From Oryzobacter faecalis (GTDB lineage Bacteria > Actinomycetota > Actinomycetes > Actinomycetales > Dermatophilaceae), in contig NZ_JBKOFW010000007.1 of NCBI RefSeq assembly GCF_046764005.1, forward strand, positions 1-64,000: a stretch of DNA of 64,000 bases. The letters run 5' to 3'. Shown here in pieces: positions 6,240-14,869 of the stretch. How positions within the stretch are numbered: the stretch's first letter is position 1; every line of letters begins with the position of its first letter. The notes beneath the pieces were generated by a model, which did no database searches, was not told where the DNA came from, and was given only the letters and a program-made list of their open reading frames with translations. A program made the position numbers and the translations under genes.

Positions 6240-9082
6240 GAGCGGCCAGCCGAGGTCGGGACCGGCTCGGCGACAAGGGCTTCGGCCCGTGCCGTCTGGG
6301 TGACCACCTCGACCTGCACCGCCGTGACCTTGTACTCGGGGCAGTTCGTCGCCCAGTCGGAGTTCTCGGTGGTCACGACGTTGGCGCCGGTCACCGGGTG
6401 GTGGAAGGTCGTGTAGACGACCCCGGCCGGCATCCGCTCGGAGACGACCGCCGTCAGGCGAGTGGCTCCGACCCGCGAGGAGAGCTCGACGACGTCGCCG
6501 GAGACGATGCCGCGGAGCTCGGCGTCGGACGGGTGGATCTCGAGGACGTCCTCGGGGTGCCACGTCGAGTTCGGCGTGCGGCGCGTCTGGGCGCCGACGT
6601 TGTACTGCGACAGGATGCGTCCCGTCGTCAGCACGAGCGGGAAGCGGCGGTTGGCCCGCTCGGTCGTCGGCACGTACACCGTCGCCGTCAGCTGCCCGAG
6701 CCCGCGCACGAACGACCCGACGTGCATCGTCGGCGTCCCGTGCGGCGCGGCGTCGTTCACCGGCCACTGCATCGAGCCCTCGTCGTCGAGCCGCTCGAAC
6801 GAGACACCGGCGAACGTCGGTGTGGTGGCGGCGATCTCGTCCATGATCTCGGCGGCCGAGCCGTACGACATCGGGTAGCCTATCGCGGTCGCGATCTCGC
6901 ACACGACCGCCCACTCGTCCTTGCCGACCCGCGACGGCATGACCGGGCGGACGCGGTTGATGCGGCGCTCGGCGTTGGTGAACGTCCCGTCCTTCTCGAG
7001 GAACGAGGACCCGGGGAGGAAGACGTGGGCGAACCGCGCGGTCTCGTTGAGGAAGAGGTCCTGCACGACGACGAGGTCCATCGCCCGTAGGGCCGCCTCG
7101 ACGTGATGGGTGTTCGGGTCCGACTGGGCGATGTCCTCGCCCTGCACGTACAGGCCCTTGAACGAGCCGCCGATCGCGGAGTCGAACATGTTGGGGATGC
7201 GCAGCCCCGGTTCGGGCTGGATCGTCACTCCCCACAGCGACTCGTAGATCTCACGCACCTCGGGCCGCGACACGTGCCGGTACCCGGGCAGCTCGTGCGG
7301 GAACGAGCCCATGTCGCACGAGCCCTGCACGTTGTTCTGACCGCGCAGCGGGTTCACCCCGACGCCCTCGCGCCCGAGGTTGCCGGTGAGCATCGCGAGG
7401 TTCGCCATGCCCATGACCATCGTGGAGCCCTGGCTGTGCTCGGTGACCCCGAGCCCGTAGTAGATCGCCGAGTTCGGGCCGGCGGCGTACAGCCGTGCGG
7501 CAGACCGCAGCTCGGCGGCAGGAATCCCGGTCTCGGCCTCGGTCGCCTCGGGGGAGTGTTCGGGGTGGGCGATGAACTCGAGGTAGGAGTCGACGTCCTC
7601 GCAGCGCGACCGGACGAACTCCTCGTCCCAGATCCCCTCGGTGACGATGACGTGGCACATCGCGTTGACGAACGCGACGTTCGTGCCCGGACGCACCGGC
7701 AGGTGGAACCGTGCCTGCACGTGGGGCGAGCGGACGAGGTCGATCTGCCGCGGGTCGGCGACGATGAGCTGCGCCCCTTCCCGGAGCCGCTTCTTCATCC
7801 GCGACGCGAAGACGGGGTGCGCGTCGGTGGGGTTGGCCCCGATGACGAGCAGCACGTCGGCCTCGTCGACCGACTTGAAGTCCTGGGTCCCCGCTGACGT
7901 GCCGAACGCGTGGTTCAGCCCGTAACCGGTGGGGGAGTGGCAGACCCGCGCACAGGTGTCGATGTTGTTGTTGCCGAACGCCGCCCGCACCATCTTCTGG
8001 ACGACGTACACCTCCTCGTTGGTGCAGCGCGAGGACGAGATGCCGCCGATGGAGCCGACCCCGTGCTTCTCCCGGATGTCGAGGAAGCCCTGGGCGACCC
8101 GCTGGATCGCCTCCTCCCACGAGACGACCCGCCACTCGTCGTCGATGGTCTCGCGCACCATCGGGTTCATCTGCCGGTCGTCGTGCGAGGCGTACCCGTA
8201 GGCGAAGCGGCCCTTGACGCACGAGTGGCCCTCGTTGGCGCCGCCGTCCTTCCACGGCACCATCCGCACGACACGCGTGGCGTCACCCGATCCCTGGACC
8301 TCGGCCTTGAACGAGCACCCCACACCGCAGTAGGCGCAGGTCGTGATGACCGAGCGCGTGGGCATCCCCAGGGACACGACCGACTTCTCGGTGAGCGCAT
8401 CCGTGGGGCAGGCCTGCACGCACGCGCCGCACGACACGCACTCGGACGACAGGAAGTCGGTGCCACCGGGGGTGATCCGCGAGTCGAACCCACGGCCCGA
8501 GACGGTCAGGGCGAACGTCCCCTGCACCTCCGAGCACGCCCGGACGCAGCGGGAGCACACGATGCAGGCGGCCGGGTCGTAGTCGAAGTAGGGGTTCGAG
8601 GCGTCGGTCGCCTCGTGGAGGTGCGACGCACCGCCCATCCCGTAGCGGACCTCTGCCACACCGGTCTCGAGCGCCAGCCCCTGCATCTCGCAGCTGCCGC
8701 GGGCGCAGCCGTCGCAGTCGGTGGGGTGGTCGGACAGGTAGAGCTCCATGACCCCGCGCCGCAGCTGCCGGACCTGCTCGGTGCGGGTCGACACGACCAT
8801 CCCGTCGGCGCAGGGCGTGGTGCACGAGGCGGGCGTGCCCTTCATCCCGTCGACCTCGACGAGGCAGAGGCGGCACGAGCCGAAGGCCTTGAGGCTGTCG
8901 GTGGCGCACAGCTTCGGGATGTCGACGCCGGCGAGCCTGGCCGCGCGCATCACGGACGTGCCGGGCGGCACCATCACGGAGACGCCGTCGACCGTCACGT
9001 GTGCGGTGGCCTCCCCGACGACGGGCGGTGTGCCGTGATCCGGTGTCTCCAGGGCGGGTTCGGGCTCGTGGACGAGCGTCAT
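6236..9082 (-). CDS. fdsA: NAD-dependent formate dehydrogenase alpha subunit (molybdopterin, Fe-S)
   Basis: 948 residues, the usual length. N-terminal [2Fe-2S] domain: Cys59, 70, 73, 87. A His-Cys [4Fe-4S] site follows (H119, C123, C126, C131), then two ferredoxin clusters (C173/176/179/183 and C215/218/221/225) and the molybdopterin-domain cluster (C249, C252, C256, C288). Cys381-His382 (ARVCHSPT) is the predicted Mo ligand and catalytic pair, so this is a cysteine, not selenocysteine, enzyme. It oxidises formate to CO2 and passes electrons through the clusters to the beta subunit and NAD. The ATG at 9082 overlaps the beta-subunit stop (ATGA). Confidence 0.93.
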   Translation of the reverse strand: MTLVHEPEPALETPDHGTPPVVGEATAHVTVDGVSVMVPPGTSVMRAARLAGVDIPKLCATDSLKAFGSCRLCLVEVDGMKGTPASCTTPCADGMVVSTRTEQVRQLRRGVMELYLSDHPTDCDGCARGSCEMQGLALETGVAEVRYGMGGASHLHEATDASNPYFDYDPAACIVCSRCVRACSEVQGTFALTVSGRGFDSRITPGGTDFLSSECVSCGACVQACPTDALTEKSVVSLGMPTRSVITTCAYCGVGCSFKAEVQGSGDATRVVRMVPWKDGGANEGHSCVKGRFAYGYASHDDRQMNPMVRETIDDEWRVVSWEEAIQRVAQGFLDIREKHGVGSIGGISSSRCTNEEVYVVQKMVRAAFGNNNIDTCARVCHSPTGYGLNHAFGTSAGTQDFKSVDEADVLLVIGANPTDAHPVFASRMKKRLREGAQLIVADPRQIDLVRSPHVQARFHLPVRPGTNVAFVNAMCHVIVTEGIWDEEFVRSRCEDVDSYLEFIAHPEHSPEATEAETGIPAAELRSAARLYAAGPNSAIYYGLGVTEHSQGSTMVMGMANLAMLTGNLGREGVGVNPLRGQNNVQGSCDMGSFPHELPGYRHVSRPEVREIYESLWGVTIQPEPGLRIPNMFDSAIGGSFKGLYVQGEDIAQSDPNTHHVEAALRAMDLVVVQDLFLNETARFAHVFLPGSSFLEKDGTFTNAERRINRVRPVMPSRVGKDEWAVVCEIATAIGYPMSYGSAAEIMDEIAATTPTFAGVSFERLDDEGSMQWPVNDAAPHGTPTMHVGSFVRGLGQLTATVYVPTTERANRRFPLVLTTGRILSQYNVGAQTRRTPNSTWHPEDVLEIHPSDAELRGIVSGDVVELSSRVGATRLTAVVSERMPAGVVYTTFHHPVTGANVVTTENSDWATNCPEYKVTAVQVEVVTQTARAEALVAEPVPTSAGRS

Positions 9083-10668
9083 GGTCTGGCCCCTTCCGTG
9101 GTCACCGTGGCCGACTCCGGGATCTCCGACGCCGCCTCGTGCGCGTCGTCGGCGGGGATGCCGAAGTCCTCGGGGAAGTGCTCGAGGGCGCTGCGCACCG
9201 GCATCGGCGTGAGGCCGCCCATCGCGCAGAGCGAGCCCTTCGTCATCGTCGTGCAGAGGTCCTCGAGGAGGACGAGCTGGGTGCGGCGGGCGTCGTCGTC
9301 GGGGGCGTGTCGGATGCGGTCGACGACCTCGACGCCACGGGTCGAGCCGATGCGGCAGGGCGTGCACTTGCCGCAGGACTCCTTGGCGCAGAACTCCATC
9401 GCGAACCGCGCGAGGAGCGAGGCGTCCATCGTGTCGTCCCAGACGACGATGCCGCCGTGGCCGACCATCGCGTTCGCGTCGGCGAAGGCCTCGTAGTCCA
9501 TGGGCAGGTCGAACCGCGAGGCCGGCAGGTAGGCGCCGAGCGGGCCGCCCACCTGGACCGCCTTGACGGGGCGGCCCGAGGCCGAGCCGCCGCCGAAGTC
9601 GTCGACGAGCGCGCCGAGGGTGATGCCGAAGTCCGCCTCGACGATGCCCCCGCGGGCCACGTTGCCGGCGAGCTGGAAGACCTGGGTGCCCTTGGAACGG
9701 CCCACTCCGAGAGCGGCGTACGCCTCGCCTCCGTCGGCGAGGACCATGGGGACCGCGGACAGGGTGAGGACGTTGTTGACGACGGTCGGTCTGCCGAAGA
9801 GTCCCTCGAGCGCGGGGATCGGCGGCTTGGCGCGCACCTCGCCCCGCCTGCCCTCGAGGGACTCGAGCATCGAGGTCTCCTCGCCGCAGATGTAGGCCCC
9901 GGCACCCACGCGGACGTCGAGGTCGAAGCGCAGCCCGCTGCCGAGGACCGACTCGCCGAGCACGCCGTGCGCGTACGCGATGTCGATGGCGCGCCGCAGG
10001 GTGCGGATGGCGTGCGGGTACTCGCTGCGCAGGTAGACGTAGCCCTCGGTGGCGCCGACCGCGATGGCCGCGATCGTCATCCCCTCGATGAGCGTGAACG
10101 GGTCGCCCTCGATGAGCATGCGGTCGGCGAAGGTCCCGGAGTCGCCCTCGTCGGCGTTGCAGCAGACGAACTTGACGTCGGCGGGGGCCTTGCGGACGGT
10201 GTCCCACTTGATGCCGGCGGGGAAGCCGGCGCCCCCGCGACCGCGCAGGCCGCTCGTGGTGACCTCTGCGACAACGGCTTCCGGCTCGAGGGAGAGGGCC
10301 CGCTGGAGGCCGACGAGCCCGCCGTGCTCGCGGTAGGCGGCGATGTCGGTGGGCTCGATGCGGCCGACGCGTGCGAAGGAGAGGCGGTGCTGGCGCGCCA
10401 TCCACTCGTGCTCGTCGACGACGCCGATGCACCGGGTGTCGTCGTGGCGCAGGCTGCCGTCGAGGAGCCGGTCGATGTCCACGAGCGTGACGTTGCCGTA
10501 GCCGACCCGGCCGGCTTCCGTCTCGAGCTCGACGAGGGGTTCGAGCCACAGCATCCCGCGCGACCCGTTGCGCCGCACCGTGACGCCGCGGACCTCCAGC
10601 TCGGCCGCGACGGCGTCGGCGCCCATCGCGACGGCGGAGGCGTCGCACGGGACCCAGGCGGTCGTCAT
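9079..10668 (-). CDS. fdsB: Formate dehydrogenase beta subunit (NuoF-like, FMN/NAD)
   Basis: 529 residues. An N-terminal thioredoxin-like stretch (~1-120) precedes the NuoF domain. The NADH/FMN-binding signature is GLRGRGGAGFPAGIKW, followed by NADEGDSGTFADR and GAGAYICGEETSMLES. The [4Fe-4S] motif ESCGKCTPCRIGS with a later Cys (LEDLCTTM) lies near the C-terminus. It accepts electrons from the alpha subunit and reduces NAD. The ATG at 10668 and the stop are both in four-base overlaps with neighbours, indicating coupled translation. Confidence 0.92.
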   Translation of the reverse strand: MTTAWVPCDASAVAMGADAVAAELEVRGVTVRRNGSRGMLWLEPLVELETEAGRVGYGNVTLVDIDRLLDGSLRHDDTRCIGVVDEHEWMARQHRLSFARVGRIEPTDIAAYREHGGLVGLQRALSLEPEAVVAEVTTSGLRGRGGAGFPAGIKWDTVRKAPADVKFVCCNADEGDSGTFADRMLIEGDPFTLIEGMTIAAIAVGATEGYVYLRSEYPHAIRTLRRAIDIAYAHGVLGESVLGSGLRFDLDVRVGAGAYICGEETSMLESLEGRRGEVRAKPPIPALEGLFGRPTVVNNVLTLSAVPMVLADGGEAYAALGVGRSKGTQVFQLAGNVARGGIVEADFGITLGALVDDFGGGSASGRPVKAVQVGGPLGAYLPASRFDLPMDYEAFADANAMVGHGGIVVWDDTMDASLLARFAMEFCAKESCGKCTPCRIGSTRGVEVVDRIRHAPDDDARRTQLVLLEDLCTTMTKGSLCAMGGLTPMPVRSALEHFPEDFGIPADDAHEAASEIPESATVTTEGARP

Positions 10669-11150
10669 CGCTCCCACCCCTCCGTGAGGGTGGCGAGCTT
10701 GTCGGCGGTGAGGGCGGCGAGCAGGGTGCCGTCGAGGGTGCCGCTCGGTCCCTGTGCGCACAGGCCGAGGCAGAAGACCTCGCCGACCTCGACGTCCTCG
10801 TCCCTGGCCCAGCGGTCGGTGGCGGCGGCGTACAGGGACTCGGCGCCGCGCGACTGGCAGGCCTCACCGCGGCAGAGGGAGACACGGTGCGCGGCCGGGG
10901 GCGTGCGGCGGAAGTCGTGGTAGAAGGTCACGGTCCCGTGGACGTCGGCTCGGCTGAGGTTGAGGACGTCGGCGATGACGGGGATGTCGTCGTCGTGGAC
11001 GTACCCGTGGGTCTCGACCACCTCGTGGAGGATCGGCAGCAGGGGCCCGCGCAGGGTGGCGAGCTGCTCGGCGATGGCACGCACGCTCGCCGCCCGCGCC
11101 GGGTCGGCGGGGGTGAACGTCGGGACCGGACTGGGACTTCGCTTGGGCAC
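10665..11150 (-). CDS. fdsG: Formate dehydrogenase gamma subunit (NuoE-like [2Fe-2S])
   Basis: 161 residues of the NuoE thioredoxin-like [2Fe-2S] fold. The cluster cysteines are visible as C-x4-C (SLCRGEACQS) and C-x3-C (FCLGLCAQGP). It starts with GTG at 11150, with GAGGAG about 10 nt upstream, and is the first gene of the operon gamma-beta-alpha-delta. It helps carry electrons in the diaphorase half of the enzyme. Confidence 0.92.
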   Translation of the reverse strand: MPKRSPSPVPTFTPADPARAASVRAIAEQLATLRGPLLPILHEVVETHGYVHDDDIPVIADVLNLSRADVHGTVTFYHDFRRTPPAAHRVSLCRGEACQSRGAESLYAAATDRWARDEDVEVGEVFCLGLCAQGPSGTLDGTLLAALTADKLATLTEGWER

Positions 11151-11191
11151 GGGCCGTCGTCTCCTCGTCGTCGAGAGCTGACTTTCTCGTC

Positions 11192-11197
11192 ACGATA
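11192..11197 (-). promoter_or_regulatory. -10 element of the formate dehydrogenase operon
   Basis: TATCGT on the minus strand lies in an AT-richer patch about 42 nt before the gamma-subunit start, leaving a ~35-nt leader with the GAGGAG ribosome site. No clear -35 element is seen. The rest of the gap to the rpsO promoter (11198-11420) contains no gene I can support. Confidence 0.4.
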
Positions 11198-11422
11198 CGC
11201 GGCGCCCGCGCGCAACGGCAGGGCTCGGGCGAGGACGCGCGGTGCCATGTCGAGGAACACGCCCTGACCTGCAGTTTCGTGGTCCGTCGGGCAGGCGCGG
11301 CCGGGGGGCGGGACGGGCGGCGTGGAACCGGCGGGGAGGCCGTTGCGGATGACGCGCCGCCCCCGTCGGGCCTGCCGGTCGGGGACGTCGCGCCCGATTA
11401 GGACGGGTCTACCCCCGCTGGT

Positions 11423-11525
11423 AGCCTTGTCCACTGCCGTGAACTTCGGCCGCGGATCCAAGAGCCCCGGTGAACCAGCCCGGGAGCGCCGCGCAGCGAA
11501 ACCACAGAATGGAGAGTCGTCGCCC
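11423..11525 (+). promoter_or_regulatory. rpsO promoter and S15 leader
   Basis: A -10 element TAGCCT (11423-11428) gives a predicted start near 11435 and a ~90-nt leader. The leader contains a small hairpin (CCCGG 11466-11470 with CCGGG 11480-11484). Ribosomal protein S15 represses its own synthesis through varied leader structures in many bacteria, so an autoregulatory element is plausible but unproven here. Confidence 0.4.
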
Positions 11526-11795
11526 ATGCCCCTGAGCACCGACGTCAAGAAGCAGATCATCGACGAGTACGGCACGTCCGAGGGCGACACCGGCTCCCCC
11601 GAGGTGCAGATCGCGCTGCTCACCCAGCGCATCAAGGACCTCACCGAGCACTCGCGCCAGCACAAGCACGACCACCACAGCCGTCGTGGCCTGCTCCTGC
11701 TGGTCGGCCAGCGCCGCCGCCTCCTGCGCTACCTGGAGAGCGTCGACGTCGAGCGCTACCGCTCGCTCATCAAGCGACTCGGCCTGCGCCGATAA
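11526..11795 (+). CDS. rpsO: 30S ribosomal protein S15
   Basis: 89 residues, full length for S15. Recognisable by GTSEGDTGSPEVQIALLTQRI and HKHDHHSRRGLLLLVGQRRRLLRYL. It is a primary 16S rRNA-binding protein of the small subunit platform. It sits directly before pnp, as in most bacteria, with a hairpin between them. Confidence 0.98.
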   Translation: MPLSTDVKKQIIDEYGTSEGDTGSPEVQIALLTQRIKDLTEHSRQHKHDHHSRRGLLLLVGQRRRLLRYLESVDVERYRSLIKRLGLRR

Positions 11796-11810
11796 GGACT
11801 TCCGCGAACG

Positions 11811-11843
11811 GGGCGGTCCTCACGTTGACCGTGAGGGCCGCCC
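11811..11843 (+). terminator. Hairpin between rpsO and pnp
   Basis: Arms 11811-11824 and 11830-11843 form a 14-bp stem (one G-U pair) with a TTGAC loop, followed by CTTTCC. It is probably a partial terminator or a processing site, as at the rpsO-pnp junction of other bacteria. Confidence 0.75.
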
Positions 11844-11939
11844 TTTCCGCGTGAGAGGGGTCGCGACACCGCGCCCCTGAAGGACACGCCCGTGCACAAC
11901 GACGATGCACGCGCGCACCACAAGAGAAAAGGAGGACCC

Positions 11940-14405
11940 ATGGAGGGTCCTGAGATCACTGTCGCCGAAGCCGTCCTCGACAACGGCAGCTTCGGCACGC
12001 GCACCGTCCGGTTCGAGACCGGCCGACTCGCGAAGCAGGCCGGCGGCGCCGTCGCGGCCTACCTGGACGAGGACACGATGCTCCTGTCCACCACCACCGC
12101 CGGGAAGCACCCGCGCGAGGGATTCGACTTCTTCCCCCTGACCGTCGACGTCGAGGAGCGGATGTACGCCGCGGGCAAGATCCCCGGCTCGTTCTTCCGC
12201 CGTGAGGGCCGCCCGTCGACCGACGCGATCCTCACCTGCCGACTCATCGACCGCCCGCTGCGCCCGACCTTCACCAAGGGTCTGCGCAACGAGGTCCAGG
12301 TCGTCATCACGGTCCTGGCGCTCAACCCCGACCACCAGTACGATGTGCTCGCCATCAACGCGGCCAGCGCCTCGACGCAGATCTCCGGCCTGCCCTTCAG
12401 CGGTCCGATCGGTGGCGTCCGCGTCAGCCTCATCGATGGCCAGTGGGTCGCCTTCCCGAACTTCAGCGACATCGAGCGCTCGACCTTCGACATGGTCGTC
12501 GCGGGCCGCATCGCCGGTGACGACGTCGCGATCATGATGGTCGAGGCCGAGTCCACCGAGTCGACGTGGAACCTCGTCAAGAACGAGGGCAAGACCGCCC
12601 CGACCGAGGAGGTCGTCGCGCAGGGCCTCGAGGCCGCCAAGGGCTTCATCAAGCAGCTGTGCGAGGCGCAGGCCCAGCTCGCCGCGACCGCGGCGAAGCC
12701 GGTCCAGGAGTTCCCGCTCTTCCTCGACTACCAGGACGACGTCTACGCCGCCGTCGAGGCCGCGGTCGCCGCGGACACCGCCGCGGCGCTGCAGATCGCC
12801 GGCAAGGCCGAGCGCGAGGACCGCCTCGACGAGATCAAGGCGGCCCTGCACCTGAAGCTCGTGGGCGACTACAACCCCGAGTCCGGTGCCGGCACGGCCG
12901 GTGAGTTCGCCGGTCGCGAGAAGGAGGTCTCGGCCGCCTTCCGCTCGGTGCAGAAGAAGCTCATCCGTGAGCGCATCCTCACCGACAAGGTCCGCATCGA
13001 CGGCCGTGGCCTCGCCGACATCCGCGCCCTGAGCGCCGAGGTCGAGGTCCTGCCGCGCGTGCACGGCTCGGCGATCTTCGAGCGTGGCGAGACCCAGATC
13101 ATGGGTGTCACGACGCTGAACATGCTCCGCATGGAGCAGCAGCTCGACACGCTGTCGCCGGTGACGCGCAAGCGCTACATGCACAACTACAACTTCCCGC
13201 CGTTCTCCACCGGTGAGACCGGGCGCGTCGGTTCGCCGAAGCGTCGCGAGGTCGGCCACGGTGCCCTCGCCGAGCGGGCTCTCATGCCGGTCCTGCCGAC
13301 CCGCGAGGAGTTCCCCTACGCGATCCGCCAGGTGTCCGAGGCCCTCGGCTCCAACGGCTCGACCTCGATGGGCTCGGTCTGCGCGTCCACCCTGTCGCTG
13401 CTCAACGCCGGTGTGCCGCTGCGCGCCCCGGTCGCCGGCATCGCCATGGGCCTGGTCTCCGCGGAGGTCGACGGCCAGACGCAGTACGCGGCCCTCACCG
13501 ACATCCTCGGTGCCGAGGACGCGTTCGGCGACATGGACTTCAAGGTCGCGGGTACGCGTGAGTTCGTCACGGCCATCCAGCTCGACACCAAGCTCGACGG
13601 CATCCCCGCCGACGTGCTGGCCGGCGCGCTGACCCAGGCTCGCGACGCGCGCCTGCACATCCTCGACGTCATGAACGAGGCCATCGACGCGCCCGACGAG
13701 ATGAGCCCCTTCGCTCCTCGCGTCATCGCCGTCCAGGTCCCGGTCGACAAGATCGGTGAGGTCATCGGCCCGAAGGGCAAGATGATCAACCAGATCCAGG
13801 ACGAGACCGGCGCCGACATCTCGATCGAGGACGACGGCACCGTCTACATCGGCGCGACCGACGGCCCGTCGGCCGAGGCAGCCCGCGCGATGATCAACGC
13901 CATCGCGAACCCGCAGATGCCGGAGATCGGCGAGCGCTTCCTCGGGACCGTCGTGAAGACGACGACCTTCGGCGCGTTCATCTCGCTCCTGCCGGGCAAG
14001 GACGGCCTGCTGCACATCTCCGAGGTGCGCAAGCTCGTCGGTGGCAAGCGGATCGACGCGGTCGAGGACGTCCTGGCCGTCGGCCAGAAGGTCCAGGTCG
14101 AGCTCAAGGAGATCGACCCGCGCGGCAAGCTCAGCCTCGCCGCGGTCCTGCCCGAGGGCGAGGGCGGCGCGTCCGCCGACCTCCCGGCCGAGGCCGCCGC
14201 TGCCGACGACGCCGCCGAGCCGGTCGACGCCGACGACGTCGCCGACGACGTCTCCGACGAGCGCGACGAGCGCTCCGAGGACGGCGAGCGCGGCGAGCGT
14301 GGCGAGCGCCGTCCGCGCAACCGCCGTCGCGGCGGCCGCGGTCGTGGCGAGCGGTCCGAGGGCGGCGAGCGCACCGACGCCTCCGACGCGCCGGCCGACG
14401 CCTGA
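11940..14405 (+). CDS. pnp: Polyribonucleotide nucleotidyltransferase (PNPase)
   Basis: 821 residues. Two RNase PH domains flank a helical linker. The second carries the conserved FSTGETGRVGSPKRREVGHG and PYAIRQVSEALGSNGSTSMGSVCAS tracts. A KH domain (VIGPKGKMINQIQDETGADISIEDDG) and an S1 domain (GTVVKTTTFGAFISLLPGKDGLLHISEV) follow. The C-terminal ~80 residues are a low-complexity tail, first acidic, then rich in Arg, Gly and Glu. It degrades RNA 3'-5' by phosphorolysis. The ATG at 11940 is set by an AAAGGAGGA site. Confidence 0.97.
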   Translation: MEGPEITVAEAVLDNGSFGTRTVRFETGRLAKQAGGAVAAYLDEDTMLLSTTTAGKHPREGFDFFPLTVDVEERMYAAGKIPGSFFRREGRPSTDAILTCRLIDRPLRPTFTKGLRNEVQVVITVLALNPDHQYDVLAINAASASTQISGLPFSGPIGGVRVSLIDGQWVAFPNFSDIERSTFDMVVAGRIAGDDVAIMMVEAESTESTWNLVKNEGKTAPTEEVVAQGLEAAKGFIKQLCEAQAQLAATAAKPVQEFPLFLDYQDDVYAAVEAAVAADTAAALQIAGKAEREDRLDEIKAALHLKLVGDYNPESGAGTAGEFAGREKEVSAAFRSVQKKLIRERILTDKVRIDGRGLADIRALSAEVEVLPRVHGSAIFERGETQIMGVTTLNMLRMEQQLDTLSPVTRKRYMHNYNFPPFSTGETGRVGSPKRREVGHGALAERALMPVLPTREEFPYAIRQVSEALGSNGSTSMGSVCASTLSLLNAGVPLRAPVAGIAMGLVSAEVDGQTQYAALTDILGAEDAFGDMDFKVAGTREFVTAIQLDTKLDGIPADVLAGALTQARDARLHILDVMNEAIDAPDEMSPFAPRVIAVQVPVDKIGEVIGPKGKMINQIQDETGADISIEDDGTVYIGATDGPSAEAARAMINAIANPQMPEIGERFLGTVVKTTTFGAFISLLPGKDGLLHISEVRKLVGGKRIDAVEDVLAVGQKVQVELKEIDPRGKLSLAAVLPEGEGGASADLPAEAAAADDAAEPVDADDVADDVSDERDERSEDGERGERGERRPRNRRRGGRGRGERSEGGERTDASDAPADA

Positions 14406-14435
14406 GCGAACGCTCCGCAGCACCCGCACCACGAC

Positions 14436-14473
14436 CGAGGGCGCGGCATCCCGACCGGGATGTCGCGCCCTCG
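14436..14473 (+). terminator. First terminator hairpin after pnp
   Basis: A 17-bp stem (14436-14452 with 14457-14473, one G-U pair) with a GACC loop, 31 bp after the pnp stop. Confidence 0.8.
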
Positions 14474-14480
14474 GCGCCGA

Positions 14481-14514
14481 AGGAGGCCCGCACCCCAGGG
14501 GGTGCGGGCCTCCT
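14481..14514. terminator. Second terminator hairpin, probably bidirectional
   Basis: A perfect 15-bp stem (14481-14495 with 14500-14514) with a CAGG loop, between pnp and the oppositely transcribed 44-codon gene. It can terminate either side. Confidence 0.8.
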
Positions 14515-14532
14515 CGCGTCGGCGGGGGTCGG

Positions 14533-14667
14533 TCAGGCGACCGAGCGGGGACGGATCGCCGGAGGCGCGGTCCAGCGCATCTCCATGCGAACGCGCCCGT
14601 CGGTGGTGACCGGGACCCATCGCATCGACAGACCCGTTCGGGTCGTCGAGGTCGTGGCCTTCTTCAT
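14533..14667 (-). CDS. 44-residue basic protein of unknown function
   Basis: A short gene with a strong ribosome site (GGGAGGG, 3-9 nt before the ATG at 14667). The product begins MKKATTSTTRTGLSMRW and is rich in Arg, Thr and Met with three Trp-type aromatics. It has no signal peptide or membrane segment. It is divergent from the secretion-like cassette, and its promoter region contains the four-heptamer array, so it may be co-regulated with the cassette or belong to it. I do not recognise a family. Support comes from the ribosome site, the candidate -10 element and the terminator placed directly after it. Confidence 0.55.
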   Translation of the reverse strand: MKKATTSTTRTGLSMRWVPVTTDGRVRMEMRWTAPPAIRPRSVA

Positions 14668-14700
14668 CGCGCCCTCCCTTCGTGGTCGAGGTGCAGGTCC

Positions 14701-14762
14701 GTTCACCTGCTGTTCACCCCATGGTAGACGATCGGCCACGCGGAGGTGAACAAAAGGTGAAC
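14701..14762. promoter_or_regulatory. Operator array: two GTTCACC facing two GGTGAAC, 11-bp period
   Basis: GTTCACC occurs at 14701-14707 and 14712-14718. Its reverse complement GGTGAAC occurs at 14745-14751 and 14756-14762. Within each pair the copies are exactly 11 bp apart (spacers TGCT and AAAA), so they lie on one face of the helix, and the two pairs form a dyad centred near 14731. On the minus strand a TACCAT -10 element lies between the pairs. This is a strong candidate for a binding site of a protein that binds direct repeats cooperatively (BldC-like regulators are one possibility). It would control the 44-codon gene and perhaps the cassette at 14870. Confidence 0.7.
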
Positions 14763-14869
14763 AACCCGGCGTGGCGCCGGACGCGGCGGCCGGGGAGTCC
14801 TCCCCATCGCCTCCTGCGGCGTCCCCGTGGTTGGCTGGGCGCACGGGGACCGACGACGGAGGGGACCAG

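Noticed and set aside
11820..14432. An 870-codon open frame antisense to pnp
   Set aside because: Low-complexity Val/Gly/Asp-rich translation without motifs; pnp is unmistakable on the other strand.
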